This document shows positions 46,707 through 57,512 of a stretch of DNA of 64,000 nucleotides, one piece after another. This DNA is from Allodiplogaster sudhausi (lineage: Eukaryota; Nematoda; Chromadorea; Rhabditida; Diplogasteridae): assembly GCA_945643635.1 (NCBI GenBank), contig CALZFC010000279.1:612501-676500 (forward strand), written 5' to 3'. Each line of letters begins with the position of its first letter. Within the stretch, counting starts at the first letter, position 1. Made by a program: the position numbers and the translations under genes. The notes beneath the pieces were generated by a model. It made no database searches, had not been told where the DNA came from, and was given only the letters and a program-made list of their open reading frames with translations.

Positions 46707-48428
46707 AAGATAAATGAGGGAAGAAGCTATGGTGAGAGGCGGAGAAACATAGAGTACTGTTCATCTGTTGCAAGTTTCACTTTAGTCTAAAAAAAAACTA
46801 ATTCCAAACCTGTAGAGAGTGCTGGTCTCGGTGGACACGACGAGTCGATGGCCAAGAGAGTGGAGAGCAGCGAGGAGATCCGACCACTGCACGAGCTCGC
46901 CGAGTGGCCCTCCCTTCGATGAGAAGTCTCCGAACTTCGTGCCCGACGCGCGCGCCAAGAAGCCCATGTGCACCATGATCTAGGGAATATTTAAATGAAA
47001 GTATGTAAATATTATATTTTGACACAATTTAATCAAATTATCCTAGTTCAGGAGATCGTCGGGCTCACAGTTCGCCGTTAATTCATTATATTATATAATT
47101 TAGAAGAACTATGACTTTGGTCAACTCGAGAGTTTAGAATAATAATTGCTTGATTGATGGTTATGTAGGCACCCTAGAAGAAAGGTTGCCATCGACTTAG
47201 CAAAAGAAAAAGGAATAAAAGTCTTCTAACCGTGAGCTTGACTCTGGTGCCGAAGAAGTCAGGATGGACTCGAGTGTTCTGCTCCAGAGCACCCAGCCAT
47301 TGACTCCACAATCGACTGATGCGACCCTTTAAGAAGTCAACTAAACTTTATTCTATTAGTGCGTTAAACTATTCGTCGTCGTATGAATTATTATGGCTCA
47401 CGAACACTTTTCGCCATATCAGCAAATTACCTTTATAAAAACGTAGTTCTGTGGAGTATCCGAGAACTTTGCGAACAATTCATCGATGTTCGAATTTGTC
47501 TAAAAAAAAAAGATGTTCCCTTTTAAAATACGGGTTTGCAAACAATGCTTTTCAAATAAAAGGAATAATTTTTCTCACTACTGTTCATCTAAAGGGAAAA
47601 AGTAACACTAATACTGTACGTTGGCAACGGAATTCCTGATGGTGGTTGTATTTTGATGGTGATTTCCAAGAGGAGGGCAGTGTCTCTCCACTTCGGAGAG
47701 ATATCTTCGAAAAGAGCACATCGTACCATCGACGCCGTTACTAAATGCAGAACCATTATTCCCATCTCATTACGCATCTTTAAATTAACCACTGCTTTAT
47801 TTACTCTCATATCACTAACACTGAATATCTTTAAGTAAGCTTCTCTCAACATACGCAGCATAGCAGGCATGCGTCTTCCATCCTTTTTCCAGCCATTGAA
47901 TCTTCTCGATGCAGGCAGGAAAGGCTGACAATTCAGAGGACTTGGGCATGCATTCATCTGCAAGACGAGAATCTGTGGAAAGATATTTGGAAGATAAGAG
48001 ACGAAAATAATATCAGAAAAGCAAAAATCATACTGAAGTTTGATAAAATCCTTATGGTTAGAGCAAGATTAAAATTTAAATTGCTTTTAATACCCTTTGA
48101 GAGGTCATTCTCCTTCGATACGTGCAGAGCATCGGCGCCATGAGTCTTAAAAATAAAGTCATAAAAACCTTTAAATAAAACATTTCCACTTCTTTCCCGG
48201 AGAGAAAGCTACCAGTTAAGAACGAAAAGAATAAGACTACTGCGAACATTATTCTGACTGTCCAACTCGGCGAGCGCGGAGTAGATGCTGTACAAGGAGA
48301 AGAGCGCAACCGCGGCGAGGCAAGCTAAAATGAGACGGAGACAACTGGACAAGCTCTTCGAATTGGTCAAACGAAATAAGAAGAATACCTAAAAAGCCAC
48401 GGCGAACGAGCCTTCTCGAAGGGTGCAT
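43884..48428 (-). CDS. gly-2: GLY-2/MGAT5-like N-acetylglucosaminyltransferase V
   Basis: Golgi enzyme that adds beta-1,6-GlcNAc to the alpha-1,6-mannose arm of N-glycans, building tri/tetra-antennary chains. The start at 48428 gives a type II membrane topology: a basic cytosolic tail (MHPSRRLVRRGFLG), then a TM helix (ACLAAVALFSLYSIYSAL). Diagnostic MGAT5 stretches occur in order: NGVDGTMCSFRRYLSEVERH; FSSKGGPLGELVQWSDLLAA; DLIFTDIMGLRHLRKRKAFL; DSFGTQAQFN-like and NPWGRHAFNL segments; FWTMYPHTHDNTFLGFVVE; FVGLGFPFEGPAPLEAIAHG; NPRFDPPKGRLSNPFFAEKP; and the Cys-rich end LCPCRDFIPEQHALCTDCIR before the stop at 43884. About 15 exons; I did not fix every border. It appears intact. Confidence 0.93.
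46650..46710. repeat. (GA)n microsatellite in a gly-2 intron
   Basis: About 55 bp of GA dinucleotide repeat within an intron of the MGAT5-like gene. Confidence 0.9.
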
Positions 48429-49694
48429 GGGAATCAGCGAATAAACGTCGGCATCCTCGACGCGAAGCGAGCAGCGACTCACTCTAGGACGGCCAACTCC
48501 AAAGGAATCGATGGTTTCAGACCTATTTCATGTTTCAAACGCAAAATTCATATCCAAACGCAAAACTCCGACACGTAACAGGAGGTGTACCAAATCAAAA
48601 CAATCACACACAAGCGGGACAAATGATTCGTTGCATGATATCCGGAAAATACAATAAACAATAGAAAAAAGCTGAAAGCATCCATCTACTGAAAAAAGTT
48701 CGAAAATTAATCACCAAATCATAAACTATTTCTAGTGTATGGCTGAAGCGTGTCTACCGTATTCACTTCTCTTGCTAAATCATGGTCACGGCACTGATAT
48801 AGAAAGGCGCATAGTTTCTGCCGGAACATGTTGCAGATCTTTATGCAATTTTCTGTTATTGAAACACAAAACTGCAAAGAAATCCGCAAAGAAAGCCACT
48901 TTAGACTCTCTCTCTCTCTCCCTCTCTCTCTCTCGCTATCTCTCTCTCTTATTCTTTCTCTTTCTATTTCTCTAATTTTTCTCCACAAATCGTTGAATTC
49001 TTTACAACATTCTCATAGCATAACTCTGCTTCACCTACATACATTTGCTGTATTTTTTTTAAATGTTTTTTCTTTCTTTTAAAAAGAGAGTTTGATATCT
49101 TCAGCTTGATTTCTGTCTATTTAGGTGATGAAGAGGCGATGTTCCCAACACCTCTTGCAGAGGGCAGGAATCATACTGCTTTTTGCCCTTGTCTACGACT
49201 TTCACTCATCATATTTGTTTTTTTTCCGTTCTATTTTATTATTCTCTTCATAACTATCCATCCCTCATAGCGTCTCTCTCTCTCTCTCTCTCCTTTTCTC
49301 TGTCTGTGTCTGTCTCTATCTCTCTTTCTCTGTTTGTCTCTCTTCCCACTCTCTGTGTGTCCGTCTCTCCGTCCAACCAAAGGTCGTCCTTTATGCACTC
49401 TCTGAGTCCGTCACTCTGCTCATCATAAGTTCTGCCAAAGTCTGGCGGGAGTCCTCATTGTTTGCTGTGATTACGTGGAGTACGGTGGCGTCGGTCGTAC
49501 GAGGTATATTGAGGGGGAGTGGAAGGTGAGAAGAGAAGAAGAGAGACACACTTAGAGGAGAGGGAGAGAAAGAGAAAGAGGAGAAAGAGGGCGATAGATA
49601 GGGAGAGAAAGAGAGTGAGAGAGAGAACGCGAGATTGAATACGGAATAATCAGAAAGAACGAAACACTAGGAAATAGCAAGAGATGAAAGCGTC

Positions 49695-49749
<55 letters not shown>

Positions 49750-50087
49750 TTCACCTGACGTGGATCCGAGTGTTTTGATGAACGCTGGAGTGTTCTGAAA
49801 AGGTTATTCAGTTAGCATCTCAACCAATAGAGAGAGAGAGAACATCGAACTTTTAAAGATGTTCTCGACTGCTACGGCGAATATCATTTTCATTTTCTTC
49901 ATTCAGTCTTAATTTAAAATCCTATTTTTGAACAAAAAAATAATGAAATCAGTCACATACACAAACTATTTTTAACCGTCACGTACGATTAGAATTCATG
50001 ACCTGTTTAATGCGACAACAAAATTCAGATTATATGTCTACCACCCATCTCAACCCCAGAGGAGAGAGAAAGAGAGAAATAGAGAGG

Positions 50088-50143
<56 letters not shown>

Positions 50144-51098
50144 ACCATTCGGGATGAAAAATGCTAGAAATAAAGACAAAAGTGAGCGCAAAAGTTATCG
50201 GATTAATCATATCATGCATATGAATGTATTCCTATTATTCCCCCCGTCGTTGCCGGGTCATCTCTTGTTCTCTGGCGTGACTTTTAGTAACCCCTGAAAG
50301 TTGCCTTGACAATTTAGGTTCTTTTGTCTCGCTGAGCTTTCGCTCTCTCACGCCAAACCAGCAATCTGCCGTTAATAACCAAAAATGCAGACGTCCATTA
50401 TATTTAAGCATTTGTGTTTATTATGACAGTGGTTTACTCTCTGTATTTCATGTAAAAAATCATCTAGAACTTTTAGTGAACATTCGTACCCTTTAGACTT
50501 CTTCTCTTTGTCATCGCAGCAACCTTTCACATGTTCTTCCTTCTCAAGGCTTCAAAATGAGAAATGAGCGAGAAAGTAATGCGATGAAATTCATTTATTG
50601 TGTTCACGACGATGGAATTGCTCTCCTCTTTAATTGCTACTCTCAGCAGTTTCGTAGGGTTATTACCTGCATTTCTGTCCATTTACTCTCAGCCATGATT
50701 TTTTTTTATTTCCAGCTCGTCGTCTATGCAAAATGACGATCTACTTCAAGGCAGCCTCAGCTGAGGTCAGCGAGAATATAATTAGGATATCTAAGAAGAA
50801 AGAGAGACAAATATATATGATATATGGGAAGAGCCGCGACAGTCGATGAGAAAATTAAAATGAGTAGCACAAAAAAAGATATATGGTGGAGATCTCTTTC
50901 ACCTACATATGTTCATATGTATGTATATGCAGGCGTCCCATCGTTTACAAGAAATTGTAAAAACGAAGAATTATTGCAAATATGAAAACGGTAGGTAAGT
51001 ATAATTAAATAAAGTTAATAGTTTAATTATCTTTCCAGCAACTCTCCCCAAACAGTCTCCGCCCGTGGTCTCCGCCGGTCGGAAGAAGAACACGCAAC
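48429..51098. promoter_or_regulatory. Divergent intergenic region (gly-2 / glucuronosyltransferase)
   Basis: 2.7 kb between two divergently transcribed glycosyltransferase genes, so it should hold both promoters. It carries CT tracts (48907-48965, 49275-49345), GA tracts (49540-49640, 49695-49746, 50060-50145) and a short palindromic ATGTTCATATGTATGTATA run near 50920. A frame at 50730-50830 (MTIYFKAASAEVSENIIRI) is a possible non-conserved 5' exon; I could not link it in phase. Confidence 0.45.
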
Positions 51099-53092
51099 AT
51101 GAGGCTGACATTCTTGCTCTTCCTGTCCTTTCTCATCCTGCTTTTTCTCTGCCTCCGCGTCTGGCGGTTTGTTTCCTCCTTTATTTCATTTTCTCGCTCT
51201 CTCCCTCTTCTTTCTATCTCAATTTCTCTTCCTCTATCTCTCCCTCATCTTTCTCTCACCTTAACTTTCTCTCTCTCTCAATCTCTCTTTCTCTATCTCT
51301 CCCTCATTTTTTTCTCACCTTAACTCTCTCTATTTCTCTGTCTCTGTCTCTCTCTCTGTCTCTCTCTCTGTCTCTCTCTCTGTCTCTCTCTCTCTCTTTT
51401 TCTCTCATTCTAATAACAGTCTGCTTGCCATCTCCAGGCAGTCCACGCCGGAGCAGCTTCTGCCATCCGCAAATTCTTCATTTTCGGGAGGGTTTCCGCC
51501 TGACCCTGAGCCGAATGCGGGCGCCACTATCATTGTCATTACACCGACGCACAAACGATCCGAGCGTCTGGCAGATATGACGAGGTAAGAAGAGAAAATG
51601 AAAGAGAGAGGGAGCGACAGAGAGAGGGAGCGACAGAGAGGAAAGAAGGTGAAAAGAGAAGGAATACATAGAACTATTGTTCAAGATTATGTAAGTGCCT
51701 TCAAAAAAGAAACGTTTTGTGTAACATATTTGTAAGGTACGAAAGTAAGTTGTATCATAACAAGACTGGTACTGAGATTGAAAAGGTCGTAAGGGAGATT
51801 GATTTGCCAAAAGCCTACTCTTTTCAGATTCTCTCAAACCCTATCGCACGTGCGCAATCTGCATTGGATCGTGATTGAAGACGGAAACGCGACCGTGCCT
51901 GCAGTGGAGAGAATTCTGCAGCGTTCGGGGCTGGCATACATCTACTTCCATTCCATCCGTGACCCAAGACTGCCGAGTTAGTGGAGGGAGGGATAGAGAG
52001 AGAACGAGAGTAAGGAGAGAGAGCAGAGAAAGAGAGAGCAGAGAAAGAGAGAGAGAGAGAGAGAAGAGAGCAGAGAAAGAGAGAGAGAGAGCAGAGAACG
52101 GGAGTAAGGAGAGGGAGCAGAGAAAGAGACGGTATATCCTTGTTCCTCTCTTCCAGAGCGTGGCTGGACCCACCGCAACCGTGCCCTCGACTACATTCGC
52201 TCCAGCTACGCGAACTACAAGGGAGAAGCTGTCGTCTACTTCGCGGACGACGACAACTCCTACGATATCCGCCTCTTCAACAACTACATCCGCAATGTCA
52301 AGCGACTCGGCTTCTGGGCAGTCGGTGGGGCCATTTATTATTGAATCATCTTTTTATATACATTTATACAATTAGTCTTTCATTTATTTCTTTATATTTC
52401 AATGGCCAAACAACTGTCAGGACTCTCGGGGGCGGCACTCGTGGAGGCACCGCACGTGGAGAACGACACCATTGTCGCATGGGACACGTGGTACGCGCCC
52501 CAGAGAGCATTCGCCACGGACATGGCGGGCTTCGCTCTCAATCTCAGGGAGGTGCTCAGGGCCAGCAAGTCAGTCTCACTCTTCTCTCTCTCTCTCTCTC
52601 TCTCTCCCTCACTCTCTCACTCTCTTTCTCTCTCTTTCTCGTTCTCTCTCGTTCTCTCTCTCTCACTCTCTCTCTCTCCCTCACTCTCTCTCTCTTTCTC
52701 TCTCTTTCTCGTTCTCTCTCTTTCTCTCTCTCTCTATCTCCTCACCCCTTCCTCTCTTCAGTACCTCTTTCAACTTGGAATGTGCGAAGAGCGCGCCTGA
52801 GCCTTGCTTCATTCAACAGTTCGGCATCAAAAAAGAGGAGGTATTCACTCTTCTTCCCCCCTAGATGGCCAAGTTTACTTTAACAGGGTATAATCTGGGG
52901 CGAAATTCCGAGTGCTGCTAATGCAGCTTCCAGCTTGGAATTTATCATAATTAAAGCTTGTCTTTGCAAATAGTTTTTTTTCAGGCCGAACCCTTCGGCT
53001 ATGACGATGATCCAAAGGACATTCTTGTCTGGCATGTCAAGACGAATAACATTGGCACCAATGGAGAACGACACGGATACGTCATCGAGTGA
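51099..53092 (+). CDS. Glucuronosyltransferase, B3GAT/GLCT type (GT43 family)
   Basis: Seven exons (51099-51166, 51438-51584, 51828-51976, 52157-52324, 52421-52568, 52762-52840, 52985-53092) sum to exactly 288 residues. Type II Golgi topology: MRLTFLLFLSFLILLFLCLR anchor. GT43 hallmarks: ATIIVITPTHKRSERLADMT; LHWIVIEDGNA; RGWTHRNRAL; the Mn-binding DDD in YFADDDNSYD (152-154); FWAVGLSGAALVEAP; FATDMAGFALNL; CFIQQ; and the C-terminal ILVWHVKTN. Such enzymes transfer GlcA to the linker tetrasaccharide of proteoglycans (GlcAT-I, sqv-8) or to other galactosides (GLCT proteins); the sequence alone does not settle which. An AATAAA at 53562 could be its poly(A) signal. Introns carry (CT)n and (GA)n tracts. 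Confidence 0.94.
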
Positions 53093-54726
53093 AGAGAGCG
53101 AAGGGAAGATGGAGAGAGAGTGAATAGAGAGAAGGGAAGATGGAGAGAGAAAGAGAGAGAGAGAGAGAGAGTGAGTGAGAGAGAGAGGGAAAGAGAGGAA
53201 GAGGATATAGGAGAAAAGTTCGTGTGTTTTTGGCACGAAATCGTCGTAAACAACTTGCATTGATGAGCACAAACCAAAATATTCCCCAGAATTGTAGGTA
53301 ATGAATTGTTGTTTATTTCTTAAAGTAGTGGAGATAATATTGTCTGATTATTTATCACGCTCAAACGTTGTATTTGGCCTCTTTCTCACTGTCATGACAA
53401 TTTTATTGAACACTTCAATAATGATTCTGGTAAAACGATTACGGGTTTTATAAAAAAAAAATTGAGGGAGAATTCACACGGATTGTTTTATCGCCTTAGT
53501 TAGTTAGTCACTTTGGCATGTGTACATATCATTATTCCTGTTTATGGTGACAGAACATTCAAATAAAGAAGTCAACGATTTCTTGAAGTAATTGATTTGA
53601 GAACAGGCAAATTTTATCCGAAAGCTCTGCGAATTTCAAAATGGACATGTTTTTCTTTACAATGTTGAACGACATTGAAGAGAGCCTTATTCGGGTGCAC
53701 AGAGTAGTAAAGTCAAATAGAGAGAGACAGAGAGAGAGAAATAAGAGAACGAGATTGTCAATTCTCATCTTTTTCTTCATTTCATTCTCTTTCTCTCTCA
53801 CTTCTTCTCTCTTTCTCTTTCTCTCTCTCTCTCTCTTACAGTATTGATACCAAGCAGACTTCAAGGGATACAGTCCCACCCAGGATCTTGGTACCATGGA
53901 CGCTATGGACAATTCGGACGCTTCCAATTGCATTCGTGTGGATCTTCATGCTGAAGCACCCTGGAATGCGTGCGTGACCAGCTCGGCTGGCTTCTTCTGA
54001 GAAGCCGCGGAGCCTCCTCAGAAGTCATGGAATCGGTCGGGAGATTCGTCGCCCGCTTTCAGAAGCGTGTCAAGAAACAACTGCAAAAGTGACTTTGTGA
54101 GGGTTCACAAATTTCTGCGTGCTCCCTTCTAGACTGAGATCACAGGGAGGAGGTGTGTATTTATTTTGAACTTGGTGTGGCGGGTTGTTTTCTTTTTCTC
54201 TTTTGATTTATCTCTCATATAGTAACGACGAAGAGTATGAGCACCGCTGAAGACGTGTAGCTAGAGAGAGAAAGACGATGATCTCTCCTTCTCTGCGTCC
54301 GTCTCTCGCTCTCTCTTACTCCCTGTTCCTAGAGAGAGAGAGAGAGACGATCATCTCTCCTTCTCTGCGTCCGTCTCTCGCTCTCTCATCCTGTAGCTTT
54401 TGCTGTCTGGCCCTCTCCTACTCTGCTTCTATCCCTTTCTCACCTCACCCTCGATCTCTGGTATCCTCTTATCCCTATCCGATTCTTTGACAGGCTCTGA
54501 TAACGAGCATCTTTAAAGGCATGAAACAAATAAGAATGATCTATGGAAAATAGGGAAAGATTGAAAGAAATTTTGCGGTGAATGATAGAAAAGATTGATA
54601 AAAGTTTGATAAAATGATAGAAAAGCATTGATAGAAGGGAACACCATTCAAGTGTGCACTCAGAGGAGATCTCCTAAACGAATGTCGATTCATTGATGGG
54701 GGGGGGGGGAATCACAGTGTGATACA
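53093..54726. other. 3' spacer with a possible extra exon
   Basis: GA tract at 53150-53200. At 53841-54095, after CTCTTACAG, coding-like GC-richer sequence is open in several frames (DFKGYSPTQDLGTMDAMDNS…GFF; or …MESVGRFVARFQKRVKKQLQ, stop at about 54092). It may be an alternative 3' exon or a small gene, but I could not connect it. CT/GA tracts and a tandem duplication of about 65 bp (the TCTCCTTCTCTGCGTCCGTC unit at about 54283 and 54354) lie at 54255-54400. A G-run lies at about 54698-54709. Confidence 0.35.
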
Positions 54727-55213
54727 CTAGGGAAAAATCGGAGCAACTGCTTCGCAGCGAAAAAGAAGCAAAGTTGTCATTTAGCAGCGAAAATTTGAAA
54801 TAGCAGTGCTAAATTGGAGGGGTAGTCGAATTCAAACGAACGGCTTTTGAACTGCTAAGCGGTTGCATAGCTTAGTGCTACTTCGCTGCTAATATTTGAA
54901 TGTTCAATATTCTCGAAGCGATTATCCTTACTGAACAATGAAAGAAACGGTAAAAATATAACATTTGACCTGGTTTTTCCATCAGCTGTTGTACCATATG
55001 TTTAGACTTTGGCTACTTGTTAAATGTAATTCTTCCGTGTTAAATGTTTCCCTGCCTATAAACCAGGCTTAAATAATCTTTATTTCAGCAATTTTTTTGA
55101 TGTTACAAGAGTAAGCGCAGTGGAATTGTCGAGTCTTGCTCGCAAAAAATGTTGGTTGAATTCGGTCAGATTTTCTAATGCCGGTTGTGGGATATGACTC
55201 TCGCTTGTTACAG

Positions 55214-55934
55214 GTTCTCCCCGTTCATACATCGAAGGCATGTTCTTCCGCTAATGCGAGCTACTGCGACGCGAGCAACTCAACAGTCAAATGTCGCTTC
55301 TGCAGTGTCCACCAGTGATACAGGTTCGCTGTTGGTTTGTTTTCTACTTGTGGTTTCAAGGCTAAGAAAACTATTCGTACCGTATTTATCGTCCTTGAGA
55401 TGAGCGGTTGCTTGATGATCCTGGACAGCTGATACCTCATGACTCCGAAGACGCGAGTTCTTCAGGAGAGGACGAGTCAGTGCCCTCTCCTAATAACGGT
55501 ATGTTTTTATGCTGATGTGAGCAGTACAACTGGTTTTCTTTAGATACTATCGACCTGCAAGTACATCATTTATTGCCGACGGCTTCTTCATCCATTTCGG
55601 GTTCGTTCATTTATGCTGTTCTAGTCTAAATCAATAAATTGTGTATTTGTTCAGACGATCTACACTCAGTCGTCAGCTCGCTGACGAACGATGAGTTGCT
55701 GACGACCTCTTTCCTTTTCGATGAGGGGATATCCAAGAAAGGTTTGCAAACGTAAAAAAAATATTAAGCGAATTCCTCTGTTACTATGCTTTTGACTGCA
55801 CTATCACTGATCCTATTTATATCTTTTCAGGAATTGATCGGTATTTCCTGCTAAATGGCGACCGTTGTAAGGAAGCGCACCAAGCGGTGAAGAAAGGGAT
55901 TCGAGGAACGAGCTTCTGTTTCACTATGCGGTAA
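55214..55934 (+). CDS. Gene inside the 54.7-57.3 kb TIR element, unrecognised
   Basis: Exons 55214-55323, 55451-55498, 55544-55600, 55655-55741 and 55831-55934, all introns in phase 1. Product: …MRATATRATQQSNVASAVST, DASSSGEDESVPSPNN, DTIDLQVHHLLPTASSSIS, DDLHSVVSSLTNDELLTTSF, GIDRYFLLNGDRCKEAHQAV and TSFCFTMR, then TAA. The Ser/Asp-rich N-terminal half resembles a linker; the last exon has a basic, possibly nucleic-acid-binding character. The 5' end is unknown. No transposase signature is recognised. The reading frame ends 10 bp before the nested MITE, and coding-like sequence resumes after it (NAYEEYIEVVDENYGDAG), so the MITE may have interrupted a longer gene or an intron. Confidence 0.5.
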
Positions 55935-55943
55935 CACCACTAC

Positions 55944-56367
55944 CAGAGGTGCAAGTTAGCCCAACTTTTTTAGGCCCGGCCGGCCCTTAGGGCCTAAAAT
56001 CTCGGCCCGGCCCGGCCCGCGGATTTCGGGCCCTTGAATTTTGGGTCCCGGCCCGATTTTTTAAACATGTGAAATTCCTGCTTCTAATTCGTGCCTTTAT
56101 CATAAAAAATTTTTTTTGTTCGATTTAATGTTCACAAAGCTTTCATTTATAGCATTGCAAAGCGGAATACGACTCCTAATCTGCAATATTACGTATTACC
56201 AGTACGAAATATAGTGGTCGTGAGCATGTTCGCCTACAAATTTACGAAAAATGGGCCCAATCGGGCCCAGGGCCGGGCCCTAGCTTGGGCTCGGCCAGGC
56301 CCGGCCCTGCAGGTGGGGGCCCTAGCTTGGGTCCGGCCCTGCCCGGCCCGGGCCTCTTGCACCTCTG
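55944..56367. mobile_element. GC-rich hAT-type MITE (424 bp), nested
   Basis: Perfect 12-bp terminal inverted repeats CAGAGGTGCAAG / CTTGCACCTCTG, flanked by 8-bp direct repeats ACCACTAC (55936-55943) and ACCACGAC (56368-56375), 7 of 8 identical: the hAT pattern. Arms are built of GGCCCGGCC repeats and the centre is AT-rich. It shares ends and composition with 14280-14496, so both belong to one non-autonomous family. Confidence 0.88.
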
Positions 56368-57298
56368 ACCACGACTGAACGCCTACGAAGAGTATATAGA
56401 AGTTGTCGACGAAAACTATGGCGATGCTGGGCGAGGTGGCTTTGGTCATCAGCGTTAAATGGCTGTTGAGTGCGTGCCCCCCCCCCCTCATTCCTTCTAG
56501 TTCATCATAGATGTTATACTAGGTAGCCAATAGTATTTATTTGTTTTTTTTCTCATATAGAACAAGATCACCTAGAATTACTGCGTAAATTATTCATCAG
56601 ATACTATTTCTAAAATTTTTTAAAAGAATATTTCCTTTCGTTCTTCCCTACGGTGCAATGTGTACGGTCTATTGAGATCCTTTTTCGACGAGTAACATTT
56701 ATCAGGATATCGCATATCTTAGTGATCTCGCGCCTCCTTTCGATTGCTCATCACGTGCACTTGTTATTTTGTTATTTTCCTTTACCAACGAGCTTCTTCC
56801 TTAATGTTTGTTTATTCTTCCTGTATGTTTTAACTCCCCTCCACTCCCCTTTTGCACTGTATGCCTTGATTTTTTCTTCTCCAGGTTCAGTGTATGATTG
56901 TGAACTCTGTTGCTGTTGTTTAGGCTCCGTGTTGCGTTGTTAAACTGTTACAGTAAAAGAATAAAAGTAGTTCCGGGCGAGATTTGGTGAAAACAACGTT
57001 AAAGAAGAAATTCGGTGGGAGCGCTACAGTAATCGTTTTAGCAGTTGAAAAGGAAGAAAATATTTTTGGTGTAATCATTCGTAGTATACAGTATGCCTTT
57101 TAGCAGGCGAAATGCTGCTGCTTCGCATCCTCTTAGATAGGCTTCGCTCTCATTTAGCAGCTGCTACGCACTTGAAAAGATGCATAGCAGTAAAAAATAC
57201 TCGGAATAGAAGTCCTTAAGTGGAAGGGTAGGTGTGCGATTTGAACTGCTAAGCAGTTGCTTTTGAAGTGCGTAGCAGTTGCTCCGATTTTTCCCGAG

Positions 57299-57467
57299 CA
57301 TGCTCATTCGTACGTGATAATTGTAAAAAAAATAGTGTCAATTTGATCTAAACGCCGCGTTCGTGAGAAATTGTCTGTAGATCATAACGACACTTCGAAA
57401 ATGCTCGGTTCCTCCACTTTGTCACGACCTCCCAAACCTCGGGCAGCCCTTTCCCTCTCTGATCCGC
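57299..57467. promoter_or_regulatory. Proximal upstream region of the secreted Pro/Tyr-rich gene
   Basis: Only about 170 bp separate the TIR element end from the TATA box; any upstream control sequence must be here or inside the element. Confidence 0.35.
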
Positions 57468-57475
57468 TATAAAAG
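57468..57475 (+). promoter_or_regulatory. TATA box
   Basis: TATAAAAG, 45 bp upstream of the start codon of the secreted Pro/Tyr-rich gene, with a TCAGT initiator-like element near 57500, i.e. about 30 bp downstream. Spacing is that of a strong core promoter, as is common for abundant structural proteins. Confidence 0.75.
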
Positions 57476-57512
57476 GGAGCCCCAGCACCAGCACCTCCAT
57501 CAGTCTGCTACG

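Larger units (their letters stand above)
54727..57298 (+). mobile_element. TIR-bounded DNA transposon-like unit (2.57 kb) with its own gene
   Basis: The two ends are near-identical inverted repeats of about 30 bp that share GGGAAAAATCGGAGCAACTG exactly (54730-54749 and, inverted, 57276-57295) with two mismatches outside. Sub-terminal sequence is rich in short GCAGCGAA / CTGCTAAGC repeats, including TTTGAACTGCTAAGC at 54846 and again at 57240. It encloses a multi-exon gene (55214-55934) and a nested hAT MITE (55944-56367). No clear target-site duplication (flanks …ATACA / CATGC…). The right end lies only 170 bp upstream of the TATA box of the next gene. Confidence 0.7.

Noticed and set aside
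52885..52984. Possible extra exon of the glucuronosyltransferase (GIIWGEIPSAANAASS)
   Set aside because: Including it gives an in-frame stop before the conserved ILVWH exon; skipping it joins 52840 to 52985 in phase.
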